A program made the translations under genes and the position numbers. Below, piece by piece: positions 48,826 to 59,148 of a stretch of 64,000 bases of DNA (the first letter of the stretch is position 1; every line of letters begins with the position of its first letter). Under the pieces are notes generated by a model. The model was not told the DNA's origin, ran no database searches, and saw nothing but the letters and a program-made list of their open reading frames with translations. The DNA is from Oceanicoccus sp. (GTDB lineage: Bacteria > Pseudomonadota > Gammaproteobacteria > Pseudomonadales > Dasaniaceae), in NCBI RefSeq assembly GCF_029238675.1, contig NZ_JAQWFR010000008.1, forward strand, positions 62,001 to 126,000, written 5' to 3'.

Positions 48826-49095
48826 TTAACGACGTAAACCTAAACGCTTGATCAGGCTGGTGTAACGCTCTGAATTTTTGCCTTTCAAGTAATCCAGTAA
48901 TTTACGACGCTGGTTAACCATACGAATCAAACCACGACGAGAGTGGTGATCGTGATTGTGATCACTGAAGTGACCCTGCAATTTTTCGATATTGGCTGTT
49001 AGTAATGCAACCTGCACTTCTGGTGAGCCGGTATCGCCTTCTGCAGTTTGATACTCTTTTACTACTTCTGATTTCTCAGCGGCTGATAATGCCAT
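48826..49095 (-). CDS. rpsO: 30S ribosomal protein S15
   Basis: 89 residues, the universal S15 length, from the ATG at 49095 ([12 protein letters not shown]) with GAGGAAAG upstream. The frame is open for 19 further codons upstream, but these cover a leader hairpin and match no S15. Seen: [39 protein letters not shown] and the final RRGLRR-type end. It binds 16S rRNA h20-h22 and starts assembly of the platform. Confidence 0.98.
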   Translation of the reverse strand: MALSAAEKSEVVKEYQTAEGDTGSPEVQVALLTANIEKLQGHFSDHNHDHHSRRGLIRMVNQRRKLLDYLKGKNSERYTSLIKRLGLRR

Positions 49096-49127
49096 TTTTC
49101 TTTCCTCATTAAAGTTAATATGCAAAA

Positions 49128-49149
49128 GCAAAGCACTTTTATGCTTTGC
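49128..49149 (-). promoter_or_regulatory. Hairpin in the rpsO leader, possible S15 autoregulatory element
   Basis: Minus strand GCAAAGCA-TAAAAG-TGCTTTGC, 33 bases before the rpsO start, followed by TTTTGC. A second AGCCTG/CAGGCT stem lies upstream. E. coli S15 traps a pseudoknot in this leader; a similar role is inferred, not shown. Confidence 0.45.
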
Positions 49150-49232
49150 CATTTATTCAGCCTGACCGTGCATATTTACAGACAGGCTATTTCAACCGGT
49201 AACACACTCGTAAGCGCCCTACCTGTTAACTC

Positions 49233-50192
49233 TTAATTCGCAGCTATTAAACGCTTTGGCCCAACCTGGCCACCGTCTAACACTTCTCCAATGCCGATAA
49301 AATCTCTCGACTCAGAGTACATTCTTACTATGTCACCTTCATGACAGTTTTCAGGCATCACCGATACTGAAACAGCGTGCCCACGTAACATATAAAATAC
49401 GGCGGACTCTGCTAGCGTCACTTCGGGCAGATGCATAACTGCTACATCAACCGGTTCTAGCAAAGCGTCCAGGGCTTCATAGCCTTCGGTCTCAACCTTT
49501 TCCGCCAAAGCTTCCAGCGTGGTTAGGGAAACCGCTTGAGCCTCTTTAAAAGGCCCCGCTTGTACTCGGTGTAACGCTTTAACATGTGCGCCACAATCCA
49601 GCTCTAAACCTAAATCTTCTGCAATAGAGCGAACATAAGTGCCCTTACTACAGTGGATATAAACATCGGCTTCCGGTTGGCCACCGGTTTCCTCTGCACT
49701 GCGAAACGCCTCTAAACGAATATCAAATATCGTTACCTGACGAACCTTTCGCTCTACTTCTATACCTTTGCGCGCTAATTTATACAGCGGCTGCCCTTGA
49801 TGTTTTAATGCTGAAAACATCGAAGGTACTTGTTCTATCTCACCCGAAAACCTGGGTAGCAATGCTAATACATCAGCCTCTGTAACCGCGCTGGCATCAC
49901 GCTCTTCCAACACTTCACCATCGGCATCGCCGCTGGCGGTGATCACTCCGAATAAAAAAGTACTTCGGTACGCTTTATCAGAGTCCAGTAAAAACTGGGA
50001 AAACTTGGTCGCCTCACCAAAGCACACCGGCAGCACACCGGTAGCCAATGGATCCAAACTACCGGTATGTCCTGCCTTTTGGGCAAAGAACAATCGCTTG
50101 GCAATTTGCAGCGACCGATTAGAACTTTGACCCGCTGGCTTATCGACGATTAATACGCCGTTAACCGGTCTACCGCGACGTTTTTTTGCCAC
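49233..50192 (-). CDS. truB: tRNA pseudouridine(55) synthase
   Basis: 319 residues. Makes Psi55 in the T loop of tRNAs. N-terminal NGVLIVDKPAGQSSNRSLQ, then the catalytic Asp in GHTGSLDPLATGVLPVCFGEATKF, the RNA-binding thumb, and a C-terminal PUA-like domain. Standard length. It starts five bases after rbfA's end; rpsO follows. Confidence 0.97.
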   Translation of the reverse strand: MAKKRRGRPVNGVLIVDKPAGQSSNRSLQIAKRLFFAQKAGHTGSLDPLATGVLPVCFGEATKFSQFLLDSDKAYRSTFLFGVITASGDADGEVLEERDASAVTEADVLALLPRFSGEIEQVPSMFSALKHQGQPLYKLARKGIEVERKVRQVTIFDIRLEAFRSAEETGGQPEADVYIHCSKGTYVRSIAEDLGLELDCGAHVKALHRVQAGPFKEAQAVSLTTLEALAEKVETEGYEALDALLEPVDVAVMHLPEVTLAESAVFYMLRGHAVSVSVMPENCHEGDIVRMYSESRDFIGIGEVLDGGQVGPKRLIAAN

Positions 50193-50197
50193 AGTTT

Positions 50198-50587
50198 CTA
50201 ACGACTCTTTTCATCATCTGAAAAAGCTTTATCTGCAGAAACAGCCTTATCAATCAAATTCGACAAATGCTGACCGCGCCCAACACTGCTATCAAAATAA
50301 AACCGCAGTCTTGGCGTAGTGCGGGCATTATTATTTTTCGCAATTTGCGTTCGCAAAAAGCCCGCCGCCTTGTTTAATACTTCGATAGACTCAGAGGCTT
50401 CCTCTTCACTATCTTTGCCCAGCACTGTCATAAAGACTTTGGCATGGGACATATCGCGACTCACTTCCACATCGGTAATACTGACCATACCGACGCGAGG
50501 ATCACGCACTTCAAACTGTATCAGGCTGGCCAATTCCTGTTTTAGGAAATCACCAACCCGTTGCGTACGACTGTATTCTTTCGCCAT
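50198..50587 (-). CDS. rbfA: Ribosome-binding factor A
   Basis: 129 residues, single KH-like domain ([21 protein letters not shown]; the AxG kink at [12 protein letters not shown]). Late 16S rRNA maturation and cold adaptation. It lies between infB and truB in the conserved operon; infB stop is 33 bases upstream. Confidence 0.97.
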   Translation of the reverse strand: MAKEYSRTQRVGDFLKQELASLIQFEVRDPRVGMVSITDVEVSRDMSHAKVFMTVLGKDSEEEASESIEVLNKAAGFLRTQIAKNNNARTTPRLRFYFDSSVGRGQHLSNLIDKAVSADKAFSDDEKSR

Positions 50588-50620
50588 CAGTTTTGCTCTA
50601 TTGAGACAACACGCGCCCGC

Positions 50621-53260
50621 TTAAAGCGTCCGTGCATACTCCTTCACTTCGTACACTTCAATTTTATCGCCAGGCTTAACATCGTTGTAGTTTTTCACAC
50701 CGATACCACATTCCATACCGTTGCGAACTTCTGCTACGTCATCTTTAAAGCGACGCAGTGATTCCAACTCACCTTCATAGATAACTACATCATCGCGTAA
50801 TACGCGGATTGGGTTGCTGCGATATAAAGTACCGTCAATAACCATACAACCGGCTATCGCACCAAACTTCGGTGACTTAAATACATCACGAACTTCGGCC
50901 GTACCGTTAATTTCTTCGCGCATTTCAGGACTTAACATACCTGACAGAGCTTGTTTAACATCATCGATTAAATCATAAATAACGCTGTAGTAACGCAGGT
51001 CAACGCCCTCTTCTTCAACCGCTTTACGGGCCGCGCCATCAGCACGGACGTTAAAACCAAACACAACCGCATTAGAGGTTAGCGCCAATGTAATATCGGT
51101 TTCAGTAATACCACCGACACCACCACTCACAATATTCACTTGAACTTCTTCGTTGCCCATTTCTAATAATGAGCTTTGAATAGCTTCCAGGGAACCGCGC
51201 ACATCGGCCTTCACAACAATATTGAGCGACTTACTTTCTTCTTCGCCCATATTGGCAAACATATTTTCCAGCTTGGACGCTTGCTGGCGTTTGAGTTTAT
51301 CTTCACGGTCTTTAATCTGGCGGAACTCCGCCATTTCACGGGCGCGTTTTTCATTTTCCAGCACCACAAAAGAATCACCGGCATTCGGTGTACCATCAAG
51401 ACCTAGAATTTCAACGGGGATAGAGGGGCCAGCCACATCAATAGGCTTACCGTTTTCATCGAGCATGGCGCGAACGCGACCAAACTGTTGACCCGCCAGT
51501 ACCACATCACCTTTACGTAATGTACCCGCCTGAACCAATACCGATGAAATAGAACCACGACCTTTATCCAGACGGGATTCGATCACAATACCTTTACCCG
51601 GAATATCTGCTGGCGCTTCAAGCTCTAACAATTCGGCTTGTAGTAGCAGAGCTTCTAATAAATCATCAACACCTTCACCGGAATGAGCAGACACATTAAT
51701 AAACTGTGTATCACCACCCCAGTCTTCAGGGATAACATCTTTGGCAGCTAATTCGTTACGTACACGATCGGGATCAGCACCTTCTTTGTCAATTTTGTTA
51801 ACCGCAACCACTAATGGTACTCCAGCAGCGCGAGCATGCTTCACCGCCTCTTCAGTTTGTGGCATAACGCCATCGTCGGCGGCAACAACCAGGATAACGA
51901 TATCGGTACTCTTGGCACCCCGTGCACGCATAGCAGTAAACGCGGCGTGTCCCGGTGTATCCAGGAAGGTGATCATGCCTTTATCAGTTTCTACGTGGTA
52001 GGCACCGATATGCTGGGTAATACCACCGGCTTCGCCACTGGCAACACGGGACTCACGGATATAATCCAGTAGCGATGTTTTACCGTGGTCAACGTGACCC
52101 ATAACAGTAACAACCGGCGCTCTTGTTTCCATGGTGCCTTCGTGGAGGTTTAAGCTATCTTCCAGCTGCTCTTCCATTTCCAGGCCAGTCACCAAGTTGG
52201 CGGTGTGCCCTAATTCTTCAACCACTAACTGCGCAGTTTCCTGATCAAGACTTTGGTTGATAGTCGCCATTACACCAAGCTTCATTAGCTCTTTAACAAC
52301 CACAATACCTTTAACATTCATTTTTGCTGCTAATTCAGCAACCGTAATAGCTTCAGGAATATCGACATTAAGCACAGTTTTAGTATCCGCTGGCTTGGCA
52401 AAGCCGTGTGTTTTTGCACCTGCAGGCAATTTTAATACGCGCTGCTTACGGCGGCCGCGATGATCGGTACCTTCACCATCCATAAAGGCATCAACGTTTT
52501 TAATATTATGGGTACGGTTTTTACCCCGGGTCTTTGGTGCCAGCTTGCCGCTACGCTTCTTTTTCTTATCAGAAAGTTCGTCTTCTTTATCTTTCGCAGC
52601 TGATGGTGCTTCATGGCGCCGGCGAACCGGTTTTTCATCGGCGGTCTTATCTACCGCCTTGGTTTTCTCTGCACGCTCTTGCTCAGCTTTCTTAGCAGCA
52701 ATCGCGGCTTGCTGTAATTCTTTATCTTTGGCTTCTTTGTCTTTGCGCTTGACTGCCGCATGTTGACGTAGCATTTCAGGATCCATTTGGGACTTATCCT
52801 GAATTTCTTCAACAAACTCATCTGTACTGGCAACAAGCTCTTCTGCTTTTGATGCTTCAACCGGAGTTTCTTCAATCTCTGACGCTTGTGCCTCAGCAGG
52901 AGCTGCCGCGGCTTCTTCAGCCAAACGTTCGGCTTCAGCGGCTTCCGCTAATAGCTCGGCAGGATCACGCTTAACGTAGGTACGTTTTTTACGCACTTCT
53001 ACATTAACGGTTTTTCTGCCCTGGCTACCGCTGGTTTTTAGCGTGCTTAGGGTTTTTCTTTTCAGCGTGATTTTCTTTGGCGCATCCGTTGATTCACCAT
53101 GGCTGGTTTTCAAGAACGACAGCAAAGTTTGCTTATCTTCATCTGACACCACCTCATCAACGGAGGTGTGTTTTAAGCCTGCCTGTTTCATCTGCGTTAA
53201 CAGACGGTCGGCAGGTGCGCCAACGACTTCGGCTAGTTGGCTTACTGTAACTTCTGCCAT
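50621..53260 (-). CDS. infB: Translation initiation factor IF-2
   Basis: 879 residues. N-terminal IF2_N subdomain, then a long charged, Lys/Glu/Ala-rich linker (about 85-290), a second IF2_N domain, and the GTPase domain with [15 protein letters not shown] near residue 387, DTPGHAAF and NKIDKEG, then domains 2-4 that hold fMet-tRNA. GGAGAG lies about ten bases before the ATG. Shorter internal start products, known in E. coli, are possible. Confidence 0.98.
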   Translation of the reverse strand: MAEVTVSQLAEVVGAPADRLLTQMKQAGLKHTSVDEVVSDEDKQTLLSFLKTSHGESTDAPKKITLKRKTLSTLKTSGSQGRKTVNVEVRKKRTYVKRDPAELLAEAAEAERLAEEAAAAPAEAQASEIEETPVEASKAEELVASTDEFVEEIQDKSQMDPEMLRQHAAVKRKDKEAKDKELQQAAIAAKKAEQERAEKTKAVDKTADEKPVRRRHEAPSAAKDKEDELSDKKKKRSGKLAPKTRGKNRTHNIKNVDAFMDGEGTDHRGRRKQRVLKLPAGAKTHGFAKPADTKTVLNVDIPEAITVAELAAKMNVKGIVVVKELMKLGVMATINQSLDQETAQLVVEELGHTANLVTGLEMEEQLEDSLNLHEGTMETRAPVVTVMGHVDHGKTSLLDYIRESRVASGEAGGITQHIGAYHVETDKGMITFLDTPGHAAFTAMRARGAKSTDIVILVVAADDGVMPQTEEAVKHARAAGVPLVVAVNKIDKEGADPDRVRNELAAKDVIPEDWGGDTQFINVSAHSGEGVDDLLEALLLQAELLELEAPADIPGKGIVIESRLDKGRGSISSVLVQAGTLRKGDVVLAGQQFGRVRAMLDENGKPIDVAGPSIPVEILGLDGTPNAGDSFVVLENEKRAREMAEFRQIKDREDKLKRQQASKLENMFANMGEEESKSLNIVVKADVRGSLEAIQSSLLEMGNEEVQVNIVSGGVGGITETDITLALTSNAVVFGFNVRADGAARKAVEEEGVDLRYYSVIYDLIDDVKQALSGMLSPEMREEINGTAEVRDVFKSPKFGAIAGCMVIDGTLYRSNPIRVLRDDVVIYEGELESLRRFKDDVAEVRNGMECGIGVKNYNDVKPGDKIEVYEVKEYARTL

Positions 53261-53371
53261 TCAGTTCTCTCCAGTACCTTTCTTCGGCATCTTCGGTCAA
53301 TTTGCTAATGCAACTGACCTCGACAATTTCAACAATCGACTCGTTTGTTAGAGATATTCGATTCCAGCTCG

Positions 53372-54880
53372 CTACTGCTGATTTTGTTGCTCTTCAGCTT
53401 CTGCGAACCATGGGGCACGCGCAGTCATAATCAATTCACCGGCCTTCTGTTCATCAAGGCCTTCAATTTCTACCAGGTCATCAATTGCTTGCTCGGCAAG
53501 ATCTTCCATGGTGATAATACCTTTGCTGGCTAATACAAAAGCCAGGTGACGTTCCATACCATCCATATTCAGCAAGTCTTTTGCAGGCTCTGTTTCACCC
53601 AACTGCTCTTCACTGGCAATGGCTTGAGTTAGCAGGGCATCTTTAGCACGGGCACGTAACTCTTCAGCAATTTCTTCATCAAAGCCATCGATACCCATCA
53701 TTTCTTCAAGGGGTACATAGGCCACCTCTTCTAAAGAGGTAAAACCTTCTTCTACCAATACTTCTGCTACGCTCTGGTCAACATCCAGACTTTCCATAAA
53801 TTCGCCAATCACAACACCAGATTCTTTCTCGTGTTTCTCAGAGGCATCTTCCATGCTCATGACATTGATGGTCCAGGTGGTTAGGTCACTTGCTAAACGC
53901 ACATTTTGACCACTGCGACCAATGGCCTGGGCCAGGTTATCTTCGGCAACGGCAACATCCATTGAGCGAGTATCTTCGTCAACAACAATGGACTCTACTT
54001 CGGCCGGAGCCATCGCATTGATAACTAATTGTGCCGGGTTGTCGTCCCATAAAATAATATCAACACGCTCATTACCCAGCTCGCCAGAGACTGCCTGTAC
54101 ACGTGAACCACGCATACCTACACAGGCGCCAATAGGGTCGATACGACCATCGTTAGTTTTTACTGCAATCTTGGCCCGTGAACCGGGGTCACGGGCGGCG
54201 GCACGAATTTCAATCACTTCTTCTGAGATTTCTGGTACTTCAACTTTAAATAGTTCGATCAACATATCCGAGCAAGCGCGACTTAAGAACAGCTGCGGAC
54301 CACGGGCTTCTGGACGAACGTCTTGCAAGATTGCACGAACTCGATCACCCATACGGAAAACTTCACGACCCACTAACTCTTCACGGGGTAAAGAGGCTTC
54401 GGCATTATTACCTAAATCAACAATAATATTGTCGCGGGTCACTTTTTTAACGGTACCGCTAATCAGTTCTCCCACTCTGTGCTCGTATTCTTCAACGACT
54501 TGAGCACGTTCAGCTTCACGAACCTTTTGGACAATAACTTGCTTGGCAGTTTGCGCGGCAATACGACCAAAGCCTACGTTCTCAACCTGCTCTTTATGAA
54601 TATCACCAACTTGTAGCGAAGCATCTTTCTCAGCGGCTTCTTCAGTGGTGAACTGCGTGCCCAATAAAGCCATTTCATCATCGGGTACAACCAACCACTG
54701 GCGGTAGGTTTCGTAGTTACCGTCTTCACGATCGATAATGACATTGATATCGGCATCTTCGTCATAGCGTTTTTTGGTTGCGCTGGCCAAAGCCTGCTCG
54801 ATAGCTTCAAAGATAATATCTCGCGATACACCTTTCTCGTTGGATACGGCTTCTGCTACCAGCAAAATTTCTTTGTTCAT
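53372..54880 (-). CDS. nusA: Transcription elongation/antitermination factor NusA
   Basis: 502 residues: N-terminal RNAP-binding domain ([17 protein letters not shown]), S1 domain, two KH domains ([27 protein letters not shown]), and two C-terminal acidic repeats that bind alphaN and relieve autoinhibition. Both acidic repeats are present, as in other gammaproteobacteria. infB follows 111 bases later; rimP precedes. Confidence 0.98.
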   Translation of the reverse strand: MNKEILLVAEAVSNEKGVSRDIIFEAIEQALASATKKRYDEDADINVIIDREDGNYETYRQWLVVPDDEMALLGTQFTTEEAAEKDASLQVGDIHKEQVENVGFGRIAAQTAKQVIVQKVREAERAQVVEEYEHRVGELISGTVKKVTRDNIIVDLGNNAEASLPREELVGREVFRMGDRVRAILQDVRPEARGPQLFLSRACSDMLIELFKVEVPEISEEVIEIRAAARDPGSRAKIAVKTNDGRIDPIGACVGMRGSRVQAVSGELGNERVDIILWDDNPAQLVINAMAPAEVESIVVDEDTRSMDVAVAEDNLAQAIGRSGQNVRLASDLTTWTINVMSMEDASEKHEKESGVVIGEFMESLDVDQSVAEVLVEEGFTSLEEVAYVPLEEMMGIDGFDEEIAEELRARAKDALLTQAIASEEQLGETEPAKDLLNMDGMERHLAFVLASKGIITMEDLAEQAIDDLVEIEGLDEQKAGELIMTARAPWFAEAEEQQNQQ

Positions 54881-54939
54881 TGTCCGCCTCGTTTGTACAA
54901 AACCTGGGTAAATGTCTTGCGATACTATTTCCGCAGCCT

Positions 54940-55395
54940 TTAAAAGCTGGGAACAATATTCGCTTTATCAATTAAATCAAAAGGCAATAAGTATTCGTCG
55001 CTATCAACGGCTACCACTACATCGCCCTCTTCCATCCCGGTCAACTGTCCGGAAAAATTTTTGCGCCCTTCAAAAGGTGTACGCAAACGTACTTTAACTT
55101 GTTCTCCAATATGAAGACCAAATTGCTCCAGTGTAAACAGTGGCCGCTCCATCCCCGGGGAAGAAACTTCCAGGGTGTACTCACCCATAATCGGGTCTTC
55201 AACATCAAACACACTACTAACCTGGCGGCTGACTTTAGCGCAGTCATCCACATCAATACCGTTAACATGGTCGATATAGATTCTTACAATGGACTGCTTG
55301 CCATGCGATACATATTCCACACCCCACAGATCAACACCCAAGGCCTCAGCGACGGGTTTAACCAAAGCTGTCAGTTGTGCGTCTTTACCTGCCAT
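54940..55395 (-). CDS. rimP: Ribosome maturation factor RimP
   Basis: 151 residues: two domains, with [39 protein letters not shown] and the conserved [15 protein letters not shown]. RimP helps 30S maturation. It is the first protein gene of the metY-rimP-nusA-infB operon; the tRNA gene lies 175 bases upstream. Confidence 0.97.
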   Translation of the reverse strand: MAGKDAQLTALVKPVAEALGVDLWGVEYVSHGKQSIVRIYIDHVNGIDVDDCAKVSRQVSSVFDVEDPIMGEYTLEVSSPGMERPLFTLEQFGLHIGEQVKVRLRTPFEGRKNFSGQLTGMEEGDVVVAVDSDEYLLPFDLIDKANIVPSF

Positions 55396-55570
55396 TCAAA
55401 TTCCACCAACAAAAAATGGGCATAAAGCCCACTTCCTTAAGCAGTTACCAGCACCCCGATATATAAGCCGGAATGACAATACTGCGCCTAATAAAAAGCC
55501 CCTAATAAGGGGCCTGAAAACTGCATCGCCAAATTGATCAAAGCACGATCAACCCCGACACTTTAAAATT

Positions 55571-55647
<77 letters not shown>

Positions 55648-56227
55648 TCAAAACAATATGCCCCTTAGACATATCGAGCACAAATCCCACCACTATCTTC
55701 CACTAGCCGCCATAACACGGCTGAGCACGACAAAATTTGTGGGCGAATTATAGGGACAAGGCCCCATGTGGTCAACCAATTACTCAGTCTTTTCAAGGTG
55801 CTGCTACACAGCTTTTAGACAAAAAAACACCGATTGCTTCCAGCAGGGCGCTTTTGAAGATTTGGCGCCGAAGGCCTGAAGATTCTCCCTAAAGGCACCA
55901 ATAACTAAGCACAAACAAGCAATATCAATACGTTAGTGTCCTCAAAGCTACCGTTAAGAGGTAAAAATTGTCTATTTATAATGCCTAACGGTGTTGTTAA
56001 GGCCCCTGTAGGGATTCTTTGAACTGCCATGCTGGCACATCGCCTCAGAGATTTACTATAAAAATCATACAATTACGACGGTAGGTTATATGCATAGTTC
56101 TCTTATCTCACTTGTAAGGTATAGTACCTGGCGAGTGAAAAGTACTTGGCGGATTAAGTTTTATCTATAGATTTTTTCCAGCAGAGTATTGGGAGACTCT
56201 TAACTTTAATAAAAATAAAGGTATCTT
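55648..56227. other. 580-bp gene-free region between tRNA-fMet and the porin gene
   Basis: It holds the metY promoter near its left end. The rest shows no gene. I see small palindromes (TGCCA-TGC-TGGCA near 56027, AGGTA-TAG-TACCT near 56118) and a GCCTAAC/GTTAAGGC pairing near 55984. AT-rich towards the porin start, where its promoter must lie; no strong consensus. Confidence 0.6.
55747..55775 (-). promoter_or_regulatory. Strong sigma70 promoter of the metY-rimP-nusA-infB operon
   Basis: Minus strand TTGACC-N17-TATAAT, nearly perfect consensus, about 100 bases before the tRNA-fMet 5' end. Confidence 0.85.
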
Positions 56228-57673
56228 ATGAAATTAAAACTATTAAAAATAATAATAATGCTTTCTATAAGTACTGGATATGGACATGCAGCCACTAATG
56301 AAGCACCCACTAATGCAGAACTTTACGAAATGCTCAAGGCAAACCAGCAGCAACTTTCTGAAGCCAAGAAAAACCTTGTAGGTACTAATTCTGAATACAG
56401 CTATAAGGTGCTAGATCACGCTGAAAGCACCAATACCAAGCAGCTTTATCAGTTACAAGCCATACGTGACGGCATGTTACAAAGCAAGCTTACATTGGGT
56501 GGTCAGGTCACAGCTTTAGTCAATTATCAAAAAGCTAACGAAGACTCTAAGTTCGGCTGGTTAATGCGGCATCCAACATCCGCTAACCAAATTGGTGAAA
56601 CGGTTTCTGAAGCAGTTATCCATTCAAGTAATTTAAATGTGACGGCAAAGCTGGCCGATAGTTTTACTGGCTATGTTGAATTGCTCTATAACCCCGAGCA
56701 AAACTTTGCTTCAGGTTCATCTATTACCGGCTTGCCGCGTAACAATGTGAATGTACGTCGTGCCTATATTTTATGGGGCGATCTTGCCAAATCACCTGTT
56801 TACGCCTCAGTCGGTAAAATGGATATTCCTTTCGGTCTTAATGACACAGTTAGCCCATTTACTAATTCAACTAACTGGCATTCATTTGCAGGTTTAGCTT
56901 ATGGTGGCTTAGTCGGTTATTCTAAAGATAATCTTCATTTACGTGCGATGATCATTCAAGGTGGTGCTCAGTTCAGAAATGCGAACTCACCGGTTAAAGG
57001 CACAAACGTACCGTCATTAATCAATAACTATGCACTAGATGCAAATGTTGATATTAAGGTGTCAGAAAATGCCACCGTTCATGTTGGTGCGAGTTACCAA
57101 TATGGTTCAAGCTATTGCCAGAGTTATGAAGATGACCCTACAACGCACGTTGTGGCAGGCCCGGGTGCACCAACAATTAATCCTGAACCACAAGGTGTAC
57201 GTCACTTTAATGCCTGTATGGACAATAATGATTCGGTATCTTTGTACTCTACATATACTGCTGATGGTTTAAAGTTATTGGTTGAGTATGCAGAAACCCT
57301 GAAAGTTTGGCCGGGTACCTTTAACCCTTATATCCCTGAGTTTGCTGCAGCAAAGAATAAGACCTTTACTGTGGGCGCACGTCAGTCGGCTAATGTTGGC
57401 CTAGCCAATGATGTTGACTTCTCAGTTGAGTTTAGTCGTTTTGAAGCTGGCCCATCCGGCTCGCCATGGGAAAAACAAGATCAGTTAGTACTGGGAGCAT
57501 CGTACTATGTTGCGCCGAATGTTAACTTGTTTGCCGAAGCCATTCGCGTTGAGGGTTGGGTGCCATTAAACTTTTTAAGTGGTGGTAATCCTGGAAGCGA
57601 AGTGGGTACTTCATGGTCAAGTCAAACATCGACGACTGAAGTATTTACCTTAGGTATTCAAGCGGCTTTCTAG
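56228..57673 (+). CDS. Outer-membrane beta-barrel porin
   Basis: 481 residues: a signal peptide (about 1-21, ending GHA), an N-terminal coiled-coil-like helix (LYEMLKANQQQLSEAKKNL), then a barrel of alternating amphipathic strands ending in a terminal Phe (LGIQAAF), the outer-membrane assembly signal. It resembles the porin families with DUF3573/LbtU-like features, but I cannot name a substrate. Two cysteines (CQSYEDD; ACMDNND) may form a loop disulfide. Codon use looks more AT-rich than its neighbours. It stands on the plus strand inside a leftward housekeeping block, with its own terminator. Confidence 0.8.
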   Translation: MKLKLLKIIIMLSISTGYGHAATNEAPTNAELYEMLKANQQQLSEAKKNLVGTNSEYSYKVLDHAESTNTKQLYQLQAIRDGMLQSKLTLGGQVTALVNYQKANEDSKFGWLMRHPTSANQIGETVSEAVIHSSNLNVTAKLADSFTGYVELLYNPEQNFASGSSITGLPRNNVNVRRAYILWGDLAKSPVYASVGKMDIPFGLNDTVSPFTNSTNWHSFAGLAYGGLVGYSKDNLHLRAMIIQGGAQFRNANSPVKGTNVPSLINNYALDANVDIKVSENATVHVGASYQYGSSYCQSYEDDPTTHVVAGPGAPTINPEPQGVRHFNACMDNNDSVSLYSTYTADGLKLLVEYAETLKVWPGTFNPYIPEFAAAKNKTFTVGARQSANVGLANDVDFSVEFSRFEAGPSGSPWEKQDQLVLGASYYVAPNVNLFAEAIRVEGWVPLNFLSGGNPGSEVGTSWSSQTSTTEVFTLGIQAAF

Positions 57674-57692
57674 TCTGGCCGGTTTTGTTTAG

Positions 57693-57732
57693 AAAGGGCA
57701 TGTCGTATCTGAGTGGATACGGCATGCCTTTT
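57693..57732 (+). terminator. Intrinsic terminator after the porin gene
   Basis: AAAGGGCATGTCGTATC pairs with GATACGGCATGCCTTTT, followed by T, about 20 bases after the stop. One mismatch at A/G. Confidence 0.85.
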
Positions 57733-57740
57733 TAACTATT

Positions 57741-57826
57741 TGGTGCCGAAGGCGGGACTTGAACCCGCACGAGCATAGCTCACCACCCCCTCAAGATGGC
57801 GTGTCTACCAATTCCACCACTTCGGC
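57741..57826 (-). tRNA. leuU: tRNA-Leu(GAG)
   Basis: 86 bases with CCA encoded. Class II tRNA with a long variable arm (GTGGTGAGCTATGCTCGTGC region); the anticodon loop TTGAGGG gives GAG. Acceptor stem GCCGAAG pairs with CTTCGGC. It follows secG as in E. coli. Confidence 0.95.
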
Positions 57827-57833
57827 TTGTTCG

Positions 57834-58247
57834 TTAAATCTCAGGGATGTCTAACTCAGAGGGCGCTGCTGGAGCGTCTAATACGGGTATATCGTCACTA
57901 AGGCCTTGCCCTATAGCCGCCTCATCGATAGCCGGGATATCACCTTCAGCAACTGGTGCAAACTGACTTTCAACAACCGCAGGTACTGGCAGATCTACCG
58001 CATTGACTGCAACGGACTGGTTTTTAGCGATAACAGCCAAACCAAAGCTGGTAGCAAAAAATAAGGTCACTAACCATGAAGTAGACGTGGTTAATACATT
58101 ACCGCCGCCACCGCTGCCAAATAGGGTTTGGGATGAACCAGCACCGAAAGATGCGCCCATATCGGCTCCCTTGCCTTGCTGAATCATAATTAAGCCAATA
58201 ATGGCTAAAGCCGCCAACATATGTACGATTAATATAATCTGTTCCAT
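57834..58247 (-). CDS. secG: Protein translocase subunit SecG
   Basis: 137 residues: two membrane helices (about 3-22 and 55-75) with the conserved QQGKGADMGASFGAGSSQTLFG loop between (given in part here: GKGADMGASFGAGSS), then a long, acidic, Pro/Ala-rich C-terminal tail. SecG assists the SecYE channel. The tail is longer than in E. coli (110 residues). It follows tpiA and precedes tRNA-Leu. Confidence 0.96.
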   Translation of the reverse strand: MEQIILIVHMLAALAIIGLIMIQQGKGADMGASFGAGSSQTLFGSGGGGNVLTTSTSWLVTLFFATSFGLAVIAKNQSVAVNAVDLPVPAVVESQFAPVAEGDIPAIDEAAIGQGLSDDIPVLDAPAAPSELDIPEI

Positions 58248-58290
58248 CTTTTATTCTCTGATCTCTATAATTTTCTTAAAAAACAAATGG

Positions 58291-59052
58291 TTAGCTGATT
58301 GCAGCCACACAAATAGCGGCAAAATCTTCAGCCTTTAATGATGCACCGCCCACTAAGGCGCCATCAATATCCTGCTTACCGAATAACTCCGCAGCATTAT
58401 CCGCTTTAACACTGCCACCGTACAATAGCTGCAAACCTTCAGCTACGGCCTGGCTCTCCGCTGCCAGTACCTGACGAATATGGGCATGAACTTCCTGAGC
58501 CTGCTCAGGAGAGGCCGTTTTACCGGTACCAATAGCCCAAATAGGTTCATAGGCAATAACCGATGCCGCTATAGCCTCAATACCAGCCACGGCGATAACG
58601 GCTTTAATTTGCTGCTCTATCCAGGGCAATGTGTCACCAGCTTCACGCTGTGCCAGGCTTTCGCCGACACATAGGATAGGTGTTAGACCCTGAGACTGAA
58701 CAGCAATAAATTTAGCCGCAATATCCGCATCTGACTCAGAGAATAAGGTTCTGCGCTCTGAGTGACCGACTATCACATACTGACAATCTAACTCAGCCAG
58801 CATGGTCGCGGACACCTCACCGGTATAAGCGCCCTCTTGCTGGTCACTCACATTTTGAGCACCGCAGGCAATCATCGAGCCTGCTAACTGCTTGCTGACC
58901 GATGAGATATAGACAGAAGGAGGACAAACGGCAATTCCCACCTGCTCACTGGATACGGCACTCAGCTGCTGTTGCAACCCGGAAAGCAATTGATCAATGC
59001 TGGCGGTTGAGCCATGCATTTTCCAATTACCTACTACTAAGTTGCGACGCAT
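58291..59052 (-). CDS. tpiA: Triose-phosphate isomerase
   Basis: 253 residues. Interconverts DHAP and glyceraldehyde-3-phosphate. N-terminal VVGNWKMHGS (catalytic Lys), VIVGHSERR (catalytic His), AYEPIWAIGTGKTAS (catalytic Glu and loop 6), LYGGSVKADN (phosphate loop). All catalytic residues are intact. Confidence 0.98.
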   Translation of the reverse strand: MRRNLVVGNWKMHGSTASIDQLLSGLQQQLSAVSSEQVGIAVCPPSVYISSVSKQLAGSMIACGAQNVSDQQEGAYTGEVSATMLAELDCQYVIVGHSERRTLFSESDADIAAKFIAVQSQGLTPILCVGESLAQREAGDTLPWIEQQIKAVIAVAGIEAIAASVIAYEPIWAIGTGKTASPEQAQEVHAHIRQVLAAESQAVAEGLQLLYGGSVKADNAAELFGKQDIDGALVGGASLKAEDFAAICVAAIS

Positions 59053-59148
59053 TGTTTTTCCTGATGATTCTTACGGACTGGCTAAAAGAGCACGGGCCAA
59101 AAAAGGCGGCAATCTTAACCAAACTACCGGGAACATACAAGGCACAGG

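Noticed and set aside
51176-52072. Several ORFs antisense to infB
   Set aside because: They mirror the conserved GTPase domain of IF-2 on the other strand and match no family.
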